From assembly GCA_036924285.1 (NCBI GenBank), contig JAYKYS010000007.1, positions 31,116,001 through 31,180,000 of the forward strand: 64,000 bases of DNA, read 5' to 3'. The DNA comes from Asterella californica. Lineage: Eukaryota > Streptophyta > Marchantiopsida > Marchantiales > Aytoniaceae. This document shows, piece after piece, positions 30,061 through 41,990 of the stretch (within the stretch, counting starts at the first letter, position 1; every line of letters starts with the position of its first letter). The translations under genes and the position numbers were made by a program. A model generated the notes under the pieces. It was not told the DNA's origin. It did not search any database and saw only the letters and a list, made by a program, of their open reading frames with translations.

Positions 30061-32971
30061 TCATTTGCGGGTCATTACTAAAACATGGGAATGTGCCTTC
30101 AAGACCACACCACCATGTTTCAATCTCTCTGCAATGAGGTTCTGAAGTCTCTTAGAGAAGGTGGAAGTCATTTCCTCCCCGAGATGGGCTTTGTATAAGG
30201 GACCAAAGATGGCGAAAGCAGCTTTTGTTCTCGCTTCTGCATCAAATGCCAGATGAGCACAATTTTCTGGGAAGTCTTCCGCACCCACTTCAACCATCTC
30301 GAGAGTCTCCAGATTGAATTTATCATTATACAGCTTGAGCACCTCTCTCACTTCCCTCTCCGTTCGAGTGTACCAGGGAAGGTTGAATGTAGCTCTTTGC
30401 TTGGTGGTAAGGAGCCCCTATCATACCACAAGGAAACCATGTCCAGTAAAAGCAACTGTCAGCTGAGAATCTTTTGAGGTTATGGTTGAAATACGCATAA
30501 CGACGATGAACTCAAGTTTGATAGATATTACTGATAGATCTGTACCTCCGATATAAGCTCGTCCCAAACATGCTCCATAATCCTCCAGATAGATAACGGT
30601 GTAGACAATTCATCCTCCATTAAAGACCTCTTGTGCCAGTCAGCATTGTTAGGACGAGCGTAGAAGACACAAAATACAAGACCTCCTGGCGCCAGCTCCT
30701 CTGCTCTGGCATCCAAAAACTTCTTCAGGTCTTCCTTGGCCTGTAACTTAAACTCGTCTACTACTGCAGTGTCGTTACCATCAATCCAGATTTGATTCCC
30801 GTTATAAGCAGGTGTGCCTTCGGTGGTCAATGCTGGAGGGATCTGTTGATTCACAAGTAGCACCATGAGCGAAAATCCCCAGACTGAGTGTCGTTCAATA
30901 TAAAAACCGCTCAAATTAAACTAAGGACTTCCATCATTGTAATCAATCATGCATGCACGGAAAGGACCAAGAGGGTATGTCAAGAGATATTAGCATGTTT
31001 CTGTTAGGGTATGTTCCGTCTTTACCGAAAGGACGAGAGTGGGTACCGAAAGGACTATCGCCCACTCTCGTCTTCTTCATACAATAAGTATTACTATATC
31101 TCGATCTCTCTTAGAATAACAGAAAGTTTAACACGCTAATTAGCTAGCGTGTTCAGGAGAAACATTCATGTCTCTCTTGAAGTTCATTTCCTCTTCCTGC
31201 AGTGCGCTGATTAACGATGCGTTAAGGTTTGGAACTTGCCCAGTATACCTTCGCAGACCTCCAAATCAATGAGTTAACAATACGTTTAACGCTTCCAAAC
31301 GCTCAGTGGCACGTTTCATGCATGCATGTGCATCCTCTATGCCGGCCGGAGACTGCAATGTGTATATGTCAACGATTCGTTAACGAAGGGAAGGGTTGAG
31401 GACGCAGTACCGCTTTGGGTTTCAAAATCCAGACTGTACCAACTGGGCCTTTTGGCCTGAGCACGGGGGCAGCCAGGTGACTTACCTGGATAGCAACCGG
31501 TTAATAAATTCCACTGTCCGGTTTCGTTCAAAACAAAAACAAGGAAAAAACAAAAAACGATTCATTAAGGATTGAGATTCGCTATGTATCACCTCTCGAA
31601 CATCCGATGAGTGACTGCAATCCGTTAAGGCCTGAAACTTTCCAGTATCACCTTTCGGACCTCCTACGAGTACCTCCAGTTAACGTTTCGTTATCGCTTG
31701 AGATTCGCTATGTATCACTCCGTAAACATCCAGCGAGTGACTGCGCGTAACGTTTGGAACCTGCGCAGTATCACCTACGTCTTAGACCTCCTACGAGTAC
31801 CTCCAGTGCGTTAACGTTTGGGATTTGCTATGTATCACTGTGTAAACATCAAGCGAGTGAGTGCAAGGCCTTAACGATACGTTAACGCTGGGATCTGCTT
31901 AATAGCACCTTTCATGCTTCCTGCCAGGGCCTGCAACGTGTTAACAATTCGTTAACGCTTGGGATTCACTATGTATCAGTTCTTACCGCGATTGACTGGA
32001 ATGCCTTAACGAGGCGTTAGCGCTTGGAACTTGCCTAGTATCACCTCACGGGCATCCTGCGGTCCGTGGAATGCGTTTATAGTGCGTTGATTGTGGGGCC
32101 TTGATCGATGTCATCTCTTATATATCCGCTTCTCCGCAGAAGGCGTTAACGCTTAGAAGCCTCTCAGTATCAACTCGTATACGTCCCACCCGTATCTACA
32201 GAAGTTAACGGGGCGTTAACTATTGTGATTCGCTCGCATTCATGATCACGTTTTACAAGTCCTGCGAATGCCTACGCAGCGTTATAAAATGATGAATTAA
32301 CTCTTTGAACTTGGTCAGTAGCATCTCTCATAACTCCTGCTCATGACCAGTACCATCTCTTCTACATCCAACCTTTACTCCCAATGCGTTTACTCCTGAG
32401 ATTCACTCAGTATCCTACCTAGCTAATATAATTCTTCGTAACGTTAGAAAAGCGAGACTCAACTCAGACTTGCCCACACCTGAGAGAGAAAATGCAACGT
32501 GTGAGTAGAAAAGAACACATTGACGTATGAACTGGGAAAGAGACGCTCATAGATCGATCCAGGAACTCCAGCCGTATGATACTGAGTAGAACCAGTAGCT
32601 ATCAGCTTGAAGAGGAAGTTGAAGTCCGTTGATGGCAAATCGTTGAAGAAAGCTTGAAATTCAGGTGCTGATTGCCTGGACTCCGTGGCTCGCTTCTTCA
32701 GCGTCTCAGTTATGAAATTCACATTGGTGAGTGTACGAGGTCCAGAAGCACAGCCGAGATCCGAGATGATAGTGGGTCCCTTCGACGGCAAGATCATCCG
32801 GCTCAAGGCCGGACTGAGGATGGCGAAGCTCTTGTCAGTGGCAGCATTCTGCCACAAGGAATTCTGCGTGTAGCTGTCTTCCCCGTCTCCATTAGTCATA
32901 CTCAAAATTTGGCTCAAGGAGACTTGCTGAACATTGCGACTAGTGATGGTCTCGGTAACAGTTGGCGCCAT
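30061..32971 (-). CDS. SABATH-family carboxyl methyltransferase
   Basis: Transfers methyl from S-adenosylmethionine to a small-molecule carboxyl group; the family includes salicylate, jasmonate, indole-acetate and fatty-acid methyltransferases. It is cytosolic. Exons on the minus strand: 32971-32480, 30842-30546 and 30417-30061. All introns are GT-AG; both junctions are phase 0, giving 381 residues, a normal family length. ATG at 32971 is chosen because GDGEDSYTQNS, the family N-terminal SAM-binding stretch, follows about 28 residues on. Then come the SAM motif DLGCASGP, FNDLPSTDFN and PGSIYERLFP in exon 1, APGGLVF in exon 2 and FNLPWYTR in exon 3. No stop or frameshift. Intron 1 is 1.6 kb and filled with degenerate tandem repeats. 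The substrate cannot be told from sequence. Confidence 0.88.
31032..31072. repeat. 12-bp inverted repeat in SABATH intron 1
   Basis: GACGAGAGTGGG at 31032-31043 pairs perfectly with CCCACTCTCGTC at 31061-31072. It is a small hairpin outside the tandem array. Confidence 0.75.
31200..32350. repeat. Degenerate minisatellite in SABATH intron 1
   Basis: Units of about 60-70 bp alternate in two flavours. One contains GATTCGCTATGTATCAC (starts 31576, 31702, 31822 and, diverged, 31963). The other contains a GGAACTTGC-CAGTATCACCT type core. Together they form dimers of about 120-140 bp. Nearly every unit carries a GTTAACG word. Divergence between units is high, so the array is old. Confidence 0.7.
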
Positions 32972-33094
32972 GATGAGACGTCGACGAGAACACTTAGTGA
33001 ACTCCCAGTAGCAGCTGCAAGCAGATTGAGACAAGCTAGCCTTCACATCAATCTGATGGTGAGCTGAATGAGTCTTAGTGAGATATCACAACCC

Positions 33095-33104
33095 GGTTAT
33101 ATGC
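33095..33104 (-). promoter_or_regulatory. Possible TATA element of the SABATH gene
   Basis: GCATATAACC on the minus strand, about 125 bases before the start codon. It is a reasonable position for a core promoter, but this is a single weak match. Confidence 0.3.
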
Positions 33105-33893
33105 TCCCTCAGGACTTCATTTCTTGCAATAGCTGCACCAAAGGCCACAGGCCCTGTAGGCGTAGATCTGCCTCCTTTCTCATGCATATTCTTTTAAATT
33201 AACTCACGGAGGAACTCTGCAGCTGTGTTTCACGTCATGAAGCCTGCATGCCAGAGCCTTATAAGAGGACTAATTTTAAGTGCTAGTAGTATTATGGTTC
33301 AGATTTGAAGCTAGATCAGCGAAGGCGGTAAGTATACGACGTTAACCAGACTCCCAATCAGGAATTCTTTATTTACGGATCACGAACGGCCGGGTTCTGG
33401 ACACCTGCCTCAAACACTAGCTAGCTAGCTAGCGCTAGTTAGCTGCACTACGTATACTTAGTTCATAACTGTTTCAGCGTAGCTCCACCGACCGTCATGA
33501 TCAGGCTCTTAAGGCTAGGTCATCCCTTTCAGTCCTGCGTAACAATCGGTCGAAGTTCAGAATCTTCTTAAAGGCAAGTTACTAATCTCCAGTTCTGATC
33601 GCGGTCTAGGCTTGTTACAAAACTGAAAACTTCATTACAAGTCTCCAGAAATATGAAGAATTCATCTCTCTCAAGAGAACACTGTCATGTTAGAATTGAT
33701 AATATGATCAACCTGGTTAGTGGCAGTGGCAGACTGTTAGGATCTTTTAAATCCGACTCACTGCTAGTTCTTATTATTCTTATTGATGCACCTTCGTGAC
33801 CCTTAATTGTATTCCCATTTGTGACGCGGCCTAGTGGTGTTTTGGCTTTCACCTTGGGGTCTTTTGCGTTCTGAGGTTCTCTGTTGGCCCCTT
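33105..33893. other. Intergenic stretch upstream of SABATH gene
   Basis: No gene recognised. It contains a CTAG microsatellite/palindrome at about 33416-33445. It probably includes the distal promoter of the methyltransferase. Confidence 0.4.
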
Positions 33894-33898
33894 TTCAC

Positions 33899-34176
33899 TG
33901 TTGATATACGTAGTAGAAGCTACTGAAGTTACTATGTAACATACACAGTATACTTAGAGCACAACTAAGTTACGGGGACCCAACCCCTAAGGTGTTTTAC
34001 TCTCCTTATAGATTGAGAAAGGGCGCTACCTCATGTCAGTTCTTTTGATAATATTCTCTTCCTTCTTTTGTTCCTCTTGTGAAGGCTGTGAGAGCCTCCT
34101 TCCTTGTTGGAAAGTTTTCTTCCCCTGTTGGAGTGGTGCTATGAGTGTTGGGTTCTTGTTGCTATACAAAGTAATA
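33899..34176 (+). repeat. 5' LTR of copia element
   Basis: 278-bp direct repeat of 38526-38807. The final CA is mutated to TA. It directly abuts the primer-binding site. Confidence 0.88.
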
Positions 34177-34190
34177 TGGTATCAGAGTTT
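34177..34190 (+). promoter_or_regulatory. Primer-binding site, initiator tRNA-Met type
   Basis: TGGTATCAGAGTTT follows the LTR without a gap and matches the usual plant copia primer site over the first 11 bases. Confidence 0.85.
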
Positions 34191-34229
34191 GAGTGAAGGA
34201 ATTAGAGATTGGAGGCATACAAAGGACTC

Positions 34230-34325
34230 AGATTGCAAATTGAGGTGTTGTAATTTCTGCACATGGAGATTTCTCTGAGATTGCAAGTGGAGGTGCTACA
34301 ATTTCTGCACATGGAGATTTCTCTG
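34230..34325. repeat. 48-bp tandem duplication in copia leader
   Basis: AGATTGCAA... at 34230 and 34278 repeat with a period of 48 and a handful of differences, both ending in ACATGGAGATTTCTCTG. Confidence 0.85.
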
Positions 34326-34807
34326 GAGGCGAAAACTTTAATAGCAGTCCTTGCTGTTTGGAGCTACTTTCGAAAGTCCAGACATCATTTTTTCTGATGC
34401 AGCAAGGAATGATAGCATTGGTGACAGGTTCGGAACTTTCGAATTGTCCCTGTGCTGTGTTTGTTGTGTGTCTTTGGTGAGGTTTTTACAATTCAAGTAT
34501 GTCAACAAGCTTTGACTGCATTTTTTAGGGTCTTCCATTCATTTTTAGCCAAAACGGATAAAATCATCCTGGTATCCAAGGAGTCATTCCGAGCTACTTC
34601 ATTTTAGAACATACAATCAACTGTACTTTGATCATGTATTTGATGATGTAAATGATACTTTTTACACATTCTGACAGTTTGGATCACACAGACCTACGTC
34701 CAAACCTTGCTCTATATAACCCTAGAATCGACATTTCTATCACTGTGTGAAATTTCATTCTGTTCTAAGACATTATCTGTATCTTCGTTTCTTACGTCTA
34801 ATCCATC

Positions 34808-37800
34808 ATGAGTAAATTAGATACGTTTTCTACCATTACTGGTGAACTTTTAGACAAAAACAAACCATTAATGATCTTGGGAAGGAGTACAAACCTTTCG
34901 AGACCTCCATTGCTCTTAGTGATACTTTTCCCAAGTTTGATGAGTTGATTCTTATGTTAGTGTCAGAAGAGATTCGTCTTCATGGCAATGGTGGTTCTGT
35001 CTCATCACAAGAGCAAGCTTTCTTTGCTGGAGGTAGAGACAGAGGACGAGGAAAGAGCTTCGATGACAGAGATAAGAATCGATTTGGTTCTTTTGGTCGA
35101 GGTCAGTTCTCTCAGCAGCAACAGAAACATTGATCTGACCAGCAGCAACAGCAAGCTAAAGACGGGAGTGAGCAGCGGTTCTGTACATATTGCAAAGCCA
35201 AAGGTCATGTGATCAAGACCTGCTTCAAGAGGTAAGCAGACATCAGATCTGACAAGCTTACACATCAAAACTATGTGTTCACGGAGGAATCTTTTTCAGA
35301 TGACAGTCTTCTAACGATGGCACATGTCATGGGTTTCATGAGCAAACTTGCTGATGAGTGGTTTATTGATTCTGGAGCTTCTAACCACATGAAAGCACAT
35401 GATGAATGATTCAGTCAAAAGGAGCCACTGAAGACACCTGCAATAGTTTATACTAGTGAGATATTCAGCAGAACATTACACATATGGGTACAGTTCCTCT
35501 ATCTGTTACATCTTCAAACATTTCTACTCTGAGAGATGTATTGTCTGTGCTCATTACTAAGAATCTAGTTTCAGTAGGTCAGATGGTGGAAAAGGATTAT
35601 CAAGTTCGGTTCAACAGCAAAGGATGTCTTGTTGAAACCAGCGATAACAATGTAGAAGCCAGAGCGTCTAGAGTAGGAAGGCTGTTCAAATTGGATGTTG
35701 TTCAGCCTCAACTTTAAGCTGCAGTGTTCGTTCATGCTCCTGGAGTTTCAGATTTGGAGATGTGACGTAAGAGAGTAGGCCATATGAACTATCAGCGGTT
35801 GAAGATCTTACCTACGTCAAAGTTAGTTATAGATCTTCTCAAGTTCACATCCCCTATCCCATCTCAGATTTTTGAAGCTTGTCAGTTTGGCAAGCAGGTT
35901 AGACAGCCATTTGGCATCAGAGCACTAGAGCCTTCGGGGTGTTGGAGTTGATATATTCTGATGTATGGACTGCATCTCAAGCAAGCTTGAATGGTTCACA
36001 GTACTTCTTCTCGTTCATAGATGACTTCTCGTGATTTACTTGGGTCTATTTCTTCTCAAGATCAAGTCAGACGTCTTTGCTGTGTTCCAATCATTCAAGA
36101 CCCTAGTTGAGAAGCAGTATAACGACTGCATCCTACGGCTCCGTTCGGGGAGGCGAGTTCATCTCTCGTCACTTTGATATCTTTTTGCAAGAGCATGGGA
36201 TCAAGAGAGATGTCACGTGTAGCTACAGCCCGCAACAAAATGATGTAGCAGAGAGGAAGAACAAACACATTGCAGAGTCATCACGTGCGATGCTGAATGA
36301 GAAGTCTGTGCCTAAGTGTTATTGGACGGAAGCTGTTGTCTGTGATGTCTATCATGAACTGTGCACCAACTGCAGCGGTACATAAGAAGACCCCCTACGA
36401 GGTATTGGTAGGCAAGAAACCAGACCTCTCAATCTCAAAGTGTTTAGTTCTATATGTTTTGTACATGTACCAGATGAACGGCACAGCAAGCTGGACCCGA
36501 AAGCTGAGAAGTGCATCTTCTTAGGCTATGCTTCTGATATGAAAGGATATAGGTGTTATATCTCAACTTCGAGGAGACTTCTCAACAGTAGAGATGTTGT
36601 TTTTGACGAGTTGTTATCTTGGTATCAGGCAACGTCAGGTTCTGTTGTTGTTTCACTTGTTCTATCCTCTGTCCAACCAGTTCTACAACAACTCAAGCCA
36701 CTAGTTCAGGTAGTGGTAGTGTTGTATTTCATCCAATGCGCATGAGAGCTCCTTGGTCTGGCCAAGTCCCCGCAGTTGCTATACTTATAGTTCAGGTCCC
36801 TCCACTTGTTGTTCAACCTACACAGGTTACACATTCCAACAGCTCTTCAGTGTTGCAGCAGATGATCAATGAGCAGCGTAGTGCAGATATTGTGCATGCT
36901 TTTGACGACAACGTCAGCAGCTCTCAGCCAAATCAGGGATCTGAAGCTGGACCATCAGGTCAATCTAATCTGCGGAGGTCCATCAGAATGAGACATCTTG
37001 TCCAACATTTTCAGTGTGAAGGTTTTGGCTGAACACCATGTCTATATGGTGAATGTCGTACATGAGCAGAAATCAAATTCTCTTGAGGAGACAATGCATC
37101 AGACAAATTGGGTGCAAGCCATGCAAGTTGAGCTTTCAGCTCTGCAGCATCAGCATACTTGGGAGCTGGTTGATTTATCTTATGGTAAGAAAGCATTGGT
37201 TGTAGATGGGTTTATAAGGTCAAGAGAAATTCGGATGGTTCAGTCCACATGCACAAGGCGAGACTTGTGGCTAAAAGATATGCGTAGAGTATGACCTTGA
37301 CTTTGAGAAAACCTTTAGTCCGGTAGCCAAGATGGCTTCTATAAGCACCCTTGTGGCATTGGCTACAAGTAAAAGGTGGCAACTGCATCAAATGGACTTC
37401 AATAATGCTTTCATGGACGGAGATTTGCAAGAGGAGGTCTACATGATGCAACCCCCTGGATACGAGGATCAGAGGTATACAAATAAAGTTTGTAGACTCC
37501 AGAAGTCCTAGTATGGACTTAAGCAAACTCCAAGACTTTGGAATGCTAAGATTAACTTGTTTCTACTATTGCTTGGCTTTTGTCTGTGTAGTTCAGACTC
37601 CTCACTGTACTCTCCGCAGGTCGATGATAACACAATACTGATTGTCACCTATGTAGATGATCTTGTTATCACTGGTATACCTCTAAGAGCCTTATCAAGC
37701 AGGTGAAGGATCAGCTGAAAAGAGAGTTTTATATGAAAGATCTAGATGAACTGAAGTACTTTCTAGCTATTGAGTTCATCAAAGATGGAGGTGATACATG

Positions 37801-38400
37801 GCTGTTACATAAACAGTATGCACTCAATAAGCTCGAACTATTTCGGATGACAGCTTGTAAGTCTATCTCTATCCCTCTTACGTCTTCTCTGAAGTTGAAT
37901 GCTGAGCTATTAGTAGATCCTAATTTCTATAGACAAATTGTAGGCAGCCTGATTTACTTAATCATTACTAGACCTGATCTAAGTTATGTTGTAGGTCTAG
38001 GGTCAGTTCATGCAAGCACCTAGGAAACCTCATCTTGATGCAGTTCGAAGAATTCTACGATATGTGAAGTTCACATCCAGTATGGACTTCACTATGCAGC
38101 GGGTGGTCCTCTCTTATTACATGGTTTTACTGATGCAGACTGGGCAGGAAGTGCTCAAGATAGAAGATCTACCTCAAGTTTTATCTTCAGTCATGGAGAC
38201 TCTGCTGTTAGCTGGCAGTCGAAGAAGCAACCTAAATGGAAAGATATGAGTGTGAAATTTTCTGACCATGTTGTTTTACACACATACAATATCAGCAGTA
38301 TTAAACTTGCATCTAATCCTGTTTTCCATGCTAGGACCAAGCATATAGAGGTCCATTATCACTTTATTCGAGAGAGAAAGTATTGGCTGGAGAAGTAGAT
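34808..38400 (+). pseudogene. Copia gag-pol remains
   Basis: Pieces in varying frames: a Gag end with CCHC zinc knuckle at 35182-35223 (CTYCKAKGHVIKTC), protease DSGA at 35368-35379, integrase around 35960-36390 (GGEFISRHFD; NDVAERKN near 36240), an integrase/RT linker near 36440-36600, RT with YVDD at 37650-37661, and RNase H from about 38010. Each is recognisable, but in-frame stops (for example within the protease and the first integrase part) and frameshifts occur throughout. Confidence 0.85.
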
Positions 38401-38525
38401 CTAAGATATGGACTTACAGTTGAACAAGTTGCTGATATATTCATCAAAGCTTTACCTAGAAATAAATTTGATATTTTCAGATTATGTCTAAGTGTTAAAG
38501 ATACTGATATGAGCTTGAGGAGGAC

Positions 38526-38807
38526 TGTTGATAAACGTAGTACAAGCTCCTAAAATTACTATGTAACATACACAGTTAGTATACTTAGGGCACAACTAAG
38601 TTACGGGGACCCAGCTCCTAAGATGTTTTACTCTCCCTATAGATTGAGAAGGGGCGCTGCCCCAGATCAGTTCCTTTGGTGATATTCTCTTCTTTTTTTT
38701 GTTCCTCTTGTGAAGATTGCGAGAACCTCCTTCCTTGTTGGAAGGTTTTCCTCTCGTGTTGGAGTGGTGCTATGAGTGTTAGGTTCTTGCTTCCATACAT
38801 CGTAACA
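38526..38807 (+). repeat. 3' LTR of copia element
   Basis: 282 bp, ending GTAACA. A purine-rich GAGCTTGAGGAGGAC lies directly before it as polypurine tract. Confidence 0.88.
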
Positions 38808-38812
38808 CTCAC

Positions 38813-41549
38813 TACTTAAGGATCTGCCTCAGCGGGAGACAGAGCCTTCCATGTTTAGATTATTGTCACAATGTCTTCAATTACTCAATCGTCCATACTG
38901 ATCCATTTAGTCACGAGGTTGAAGGAAGTCTTTCTTCATTGTATCGAGAATTTCGTCACTATATTATACTATTGTTACAAAGAGCTTGTGCTCTCGGAAT
39001 CAATCTCATACACAGTGTACCACTCTTCTGCATTGATTACATAGATAGTGACAGTATTCTCTTAATTTATAAATTTCGAATGTAGTACACGTTAAGAAGG
39101 ATTCATACTTGTTATACAAAGAACTTGAGTGAATACACTGTTTATACAATGTCATATCTGATATCACATCAAAATAACTTATCTAACTGCTCTAATGATC
39201 ACCACTCTCTGTTTCTCAAGTCAAAATCTTGTTACTAGTCTTTCTTTTTTATCTTTTATCCTTTCACGTTCCGCGAGAGTTTAGATGTGAACACGAGGGA
39301 CATTTAATGTAGTTTATAGCTGGAACTTGAAACACGAAAACTGCAACTTGAAAAGTTCTTCTCCCGCGTTCAAGTTTTTCCTTGTGTTTGTGTCTGAATA
39401 CTGTCTTAGTTCAGGGTAGCCATGCCAGCATGCAGCGTAAGGCTCGGGTATAGCACAGGTGTCGTTCGCCCTCTGCACATACTTTCCGGAATACTTTTCC
39501 AGTTCCCTAGCTACGTTCTCACTTGACATGCTTTTCACGCAATTGCCCAGTCCAAGCCGGCGTATATTTTCTTCTTGCGGGTCCTACATAGAGATTTACT
39601 TGACCGCATTCCTAATACGTTTCCAAGATTTCATTCCTCTTAACTTTGCATTACTCGATCCCACTTCTGACTGAGAATAGCAGGTTAAGCATGTTTGTTA
39701 TCAGCTGAAGACATTGTACAAAACACGTTTGAGACCCAATAGGTTGATAATCTGCTGTAAAGATATTTTAAATGATACTTTTTACGAATATATGATTTAC
39801 TGTTGACATGCATGTCTCGCATTCTAATTACATTTTTATCATTTTCACATGCTGCATTTGCTATTTCCAGTCAAAAGTACAATCAAATAATGCAAAGTTA
39901 ATAGGGGTGGAGTCAAACCCGAACAACATATTATATTAGAGGTGGAGTAAAGAATGTCTGGGTATTAAACCTATCCAGGAAAAAACGACGATTCACGATA
40001 GTGTGGGGTTCGATTCTGCTGACGCTTGGTCCCCGTCAAAACTGGGCTTTATCACCTAACCTAGTCGTTTCTTCCCAGGTTGGGGAAGATTGTGCCCCAA
40101 ACGTTGGCTTCATTCGATCCGGAAAGGTGGAAGGGTATGTTCATCATATATATATATTAATCATATTCTTCAGAACTCGAGCTCGTCCTGATCTCTAAGA
40201 CTCCTTTACCATGAACCGAGACAAAGTGGAGGCAGTCGCGTTGGGTGATCGATACGGTCTTCCGAGCTAGCTAGGCACGTAAATCAGATAATATGCTTAC
40301 GGACATTTGACTCACTCAGCAAATTCTTCCCAAAGGTACAAACCTAACTTGTCCTGCCCTTCGGGGTGGTTGTTGCTTGGCCCTTCGGGTCATTCATTCC
40401 CTTGTGAAGCTTGATGGGGTCTTCCCATCCGTTTGCTATTCATTGGGTCGCGTTTCTCTCACTTGTCTGATCATGGTAAGTATCAGTTTCATGCATCATC
40501 CTTCTGATTTCGAACTGTTGGATGGAACTCGTACTGTACTTCTCCGGACTCCAGAGATGCCACCTCTTGACCGTCTGTGAATCAATCAGATTCGGTTCCA
40601 GTCATCCATCAGTGTTTATTATGGTCACATGCAATGTAGCCCACTGACCACAGCTGTGGCATGGATGGCACGAGTGTATGATCACGGCATCATTCACGAA
40701 ATCACATCATTACTTGGCCTATCACGGCGATACATGACCATCGATTGTAAGGTTTGGCAGTCCACGTCATAACTGTGGTCGGCCATAGAACTTGAACTGC
40801 GGTGGGATCTTTCACTTTTTGTTTTGTCACGACATTCACGTTTGTTAGTGTCGGTTCTAATCATCCATTGATTTACCAGGACTAACGGGTAGAAAGCATT
40901 CAGAAACGTTACCATAAGGGTGTCAAACATGGAACCTTTTCCAAATAGTCCTTGAGATAAACTAAGTTACCAAGAGTTGTTTCGTTAAATTAAGGTTAGA
41001 GCGGTGAATGTAGTGTTATCAAATTATGAGTGACATATGCGAAGAACATAACTAATATGATATAACTAAACTCTTTTCTTTGGAAGACTTTGATAATAAA
41101 TTACAAAGAAAAGACTTTGATAATAAATTATATTCCATCAACAATTAAGTTTTATTCGTTGCTCGACGGTATATTTTTCTGGACCAGGGCTTTCTCCCAT
41201 CACAACGTTCACATATTATTTCTGATAACATCCCAAGTGTCAACGGGCAACATAAATATCAGAGCTGAAACTGTCAAAAGAAGCTGTGGTGACTCTTGGT
41301 AAATCTGGTAAGTCTTTACTTTACTTTACTTTGGTTCTCTACTTTACTTCTGTAAAGAGCTTAACTTTATTTGACGTTTGCTTGAGAAGGGAATTATTTT
41401 CCTGTAGTGATCCAAGAACTCAACCGCAACCAGTGATATCAAGAATTTTCCCCGGTTTTACGTGTATGGCTTCTTCTCCATCCTGGCCGTAGATACGAGT
41501 GGAAAAAGATCTCATACAAGCTGATTAGTAATCTGATTTAACTAACAAA
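38813..41549. other. Unassigned stretch
   Basis: No gene supported. A GGTTCGATTC word near 40006 could be a polymerase III B-box of another SINE-like unit, but no A-box is convincing. A minus-strand frame at 39314-39538 has balanced composition, but no family was recognised. Confidence 0.3.
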
Positions 41550-41845
41550 TTCTATGAATCTATTGAAGTAAAAACTAAAAATCATATTAACTCAAAGAAA
41601 CATAAAAGTAATTTTAACACATATCCATATATATGAATCCAAGACCGCAATATCTTTAAATCAAATACTTCTTCTAAACTCGAAAGTAGATATATATATA
41701 TAATAATAATTTCTATGAATCTAAAGTAAAAATCATATAACTCAATAGAAACATACAAGTAATTCAACACATCCATATATGTATCCAAAGCCGCCATATC
41801 TTTCAATCAAATACTTCTTCTAAACTCGAAAATATATATATATCA
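41550..41845. repeat. AT-rich tandem duplication, period about 160 bp
   Basis: TCTATGAATCT starts at 41551 and 41712. Both copies run through AAACATA..AGTAATT, CATATCCATATAT and TCAAATACTTCTTCTAAACTCGAAA into TA runs. Copies differ by substitutions and small indels. Confidence 0.8.
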
Positions 41846-41990
41846 AAAATTCCTCCTCTAAAAAACTTCTAGAAGTATATAAATAAAACGTTTACCTTTC
41901 AAAGGTAACCGAATGACTGAAACGTAAACAGAATATCTTGCGTCTCCTCCTTTTGGTCCTACCATTGATTCGACCGTTTGTGTAAATATC

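Larger units (their letters stand above)
33899..38807 (+). mobile_element. Old full-length Ty1/copia retrotransposon, defective
   Basis: LTRs 33899-34176 and 38526-38807 begin TGTTGAT and end GTAATA/GTAACA, differing at roughly 12 percent with small indels. Flanks TTCAC (33894-33898) and CTCAC (38808-38812) are a likely 5-bp duplication with one later change. The initiator-Met primer site TGGTATCAGAG starts at 34177. The coding order is gag, protease, integrase, RT, RNase H as in copia. Frames are broken by many stops and shifts, so this copy cannot move by itself. Confidence 0.9.

Noticed and set aside
31576..31980. CRISPR-like array
   Set aside because: Eukaryotic intron; units are degenerate with no constant repeat and unique spacers.
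33416..33445. CTAG repeat as an operator or recombination site
   Set aside because: It is a simple tetranucleotide microsatellite that is palindromic by composition.
39945..40180. Second SINE near 40.0 kb
   Set aside because: Only a B-box-like GGTTCGATTC is present; no A-box at correct spacing.
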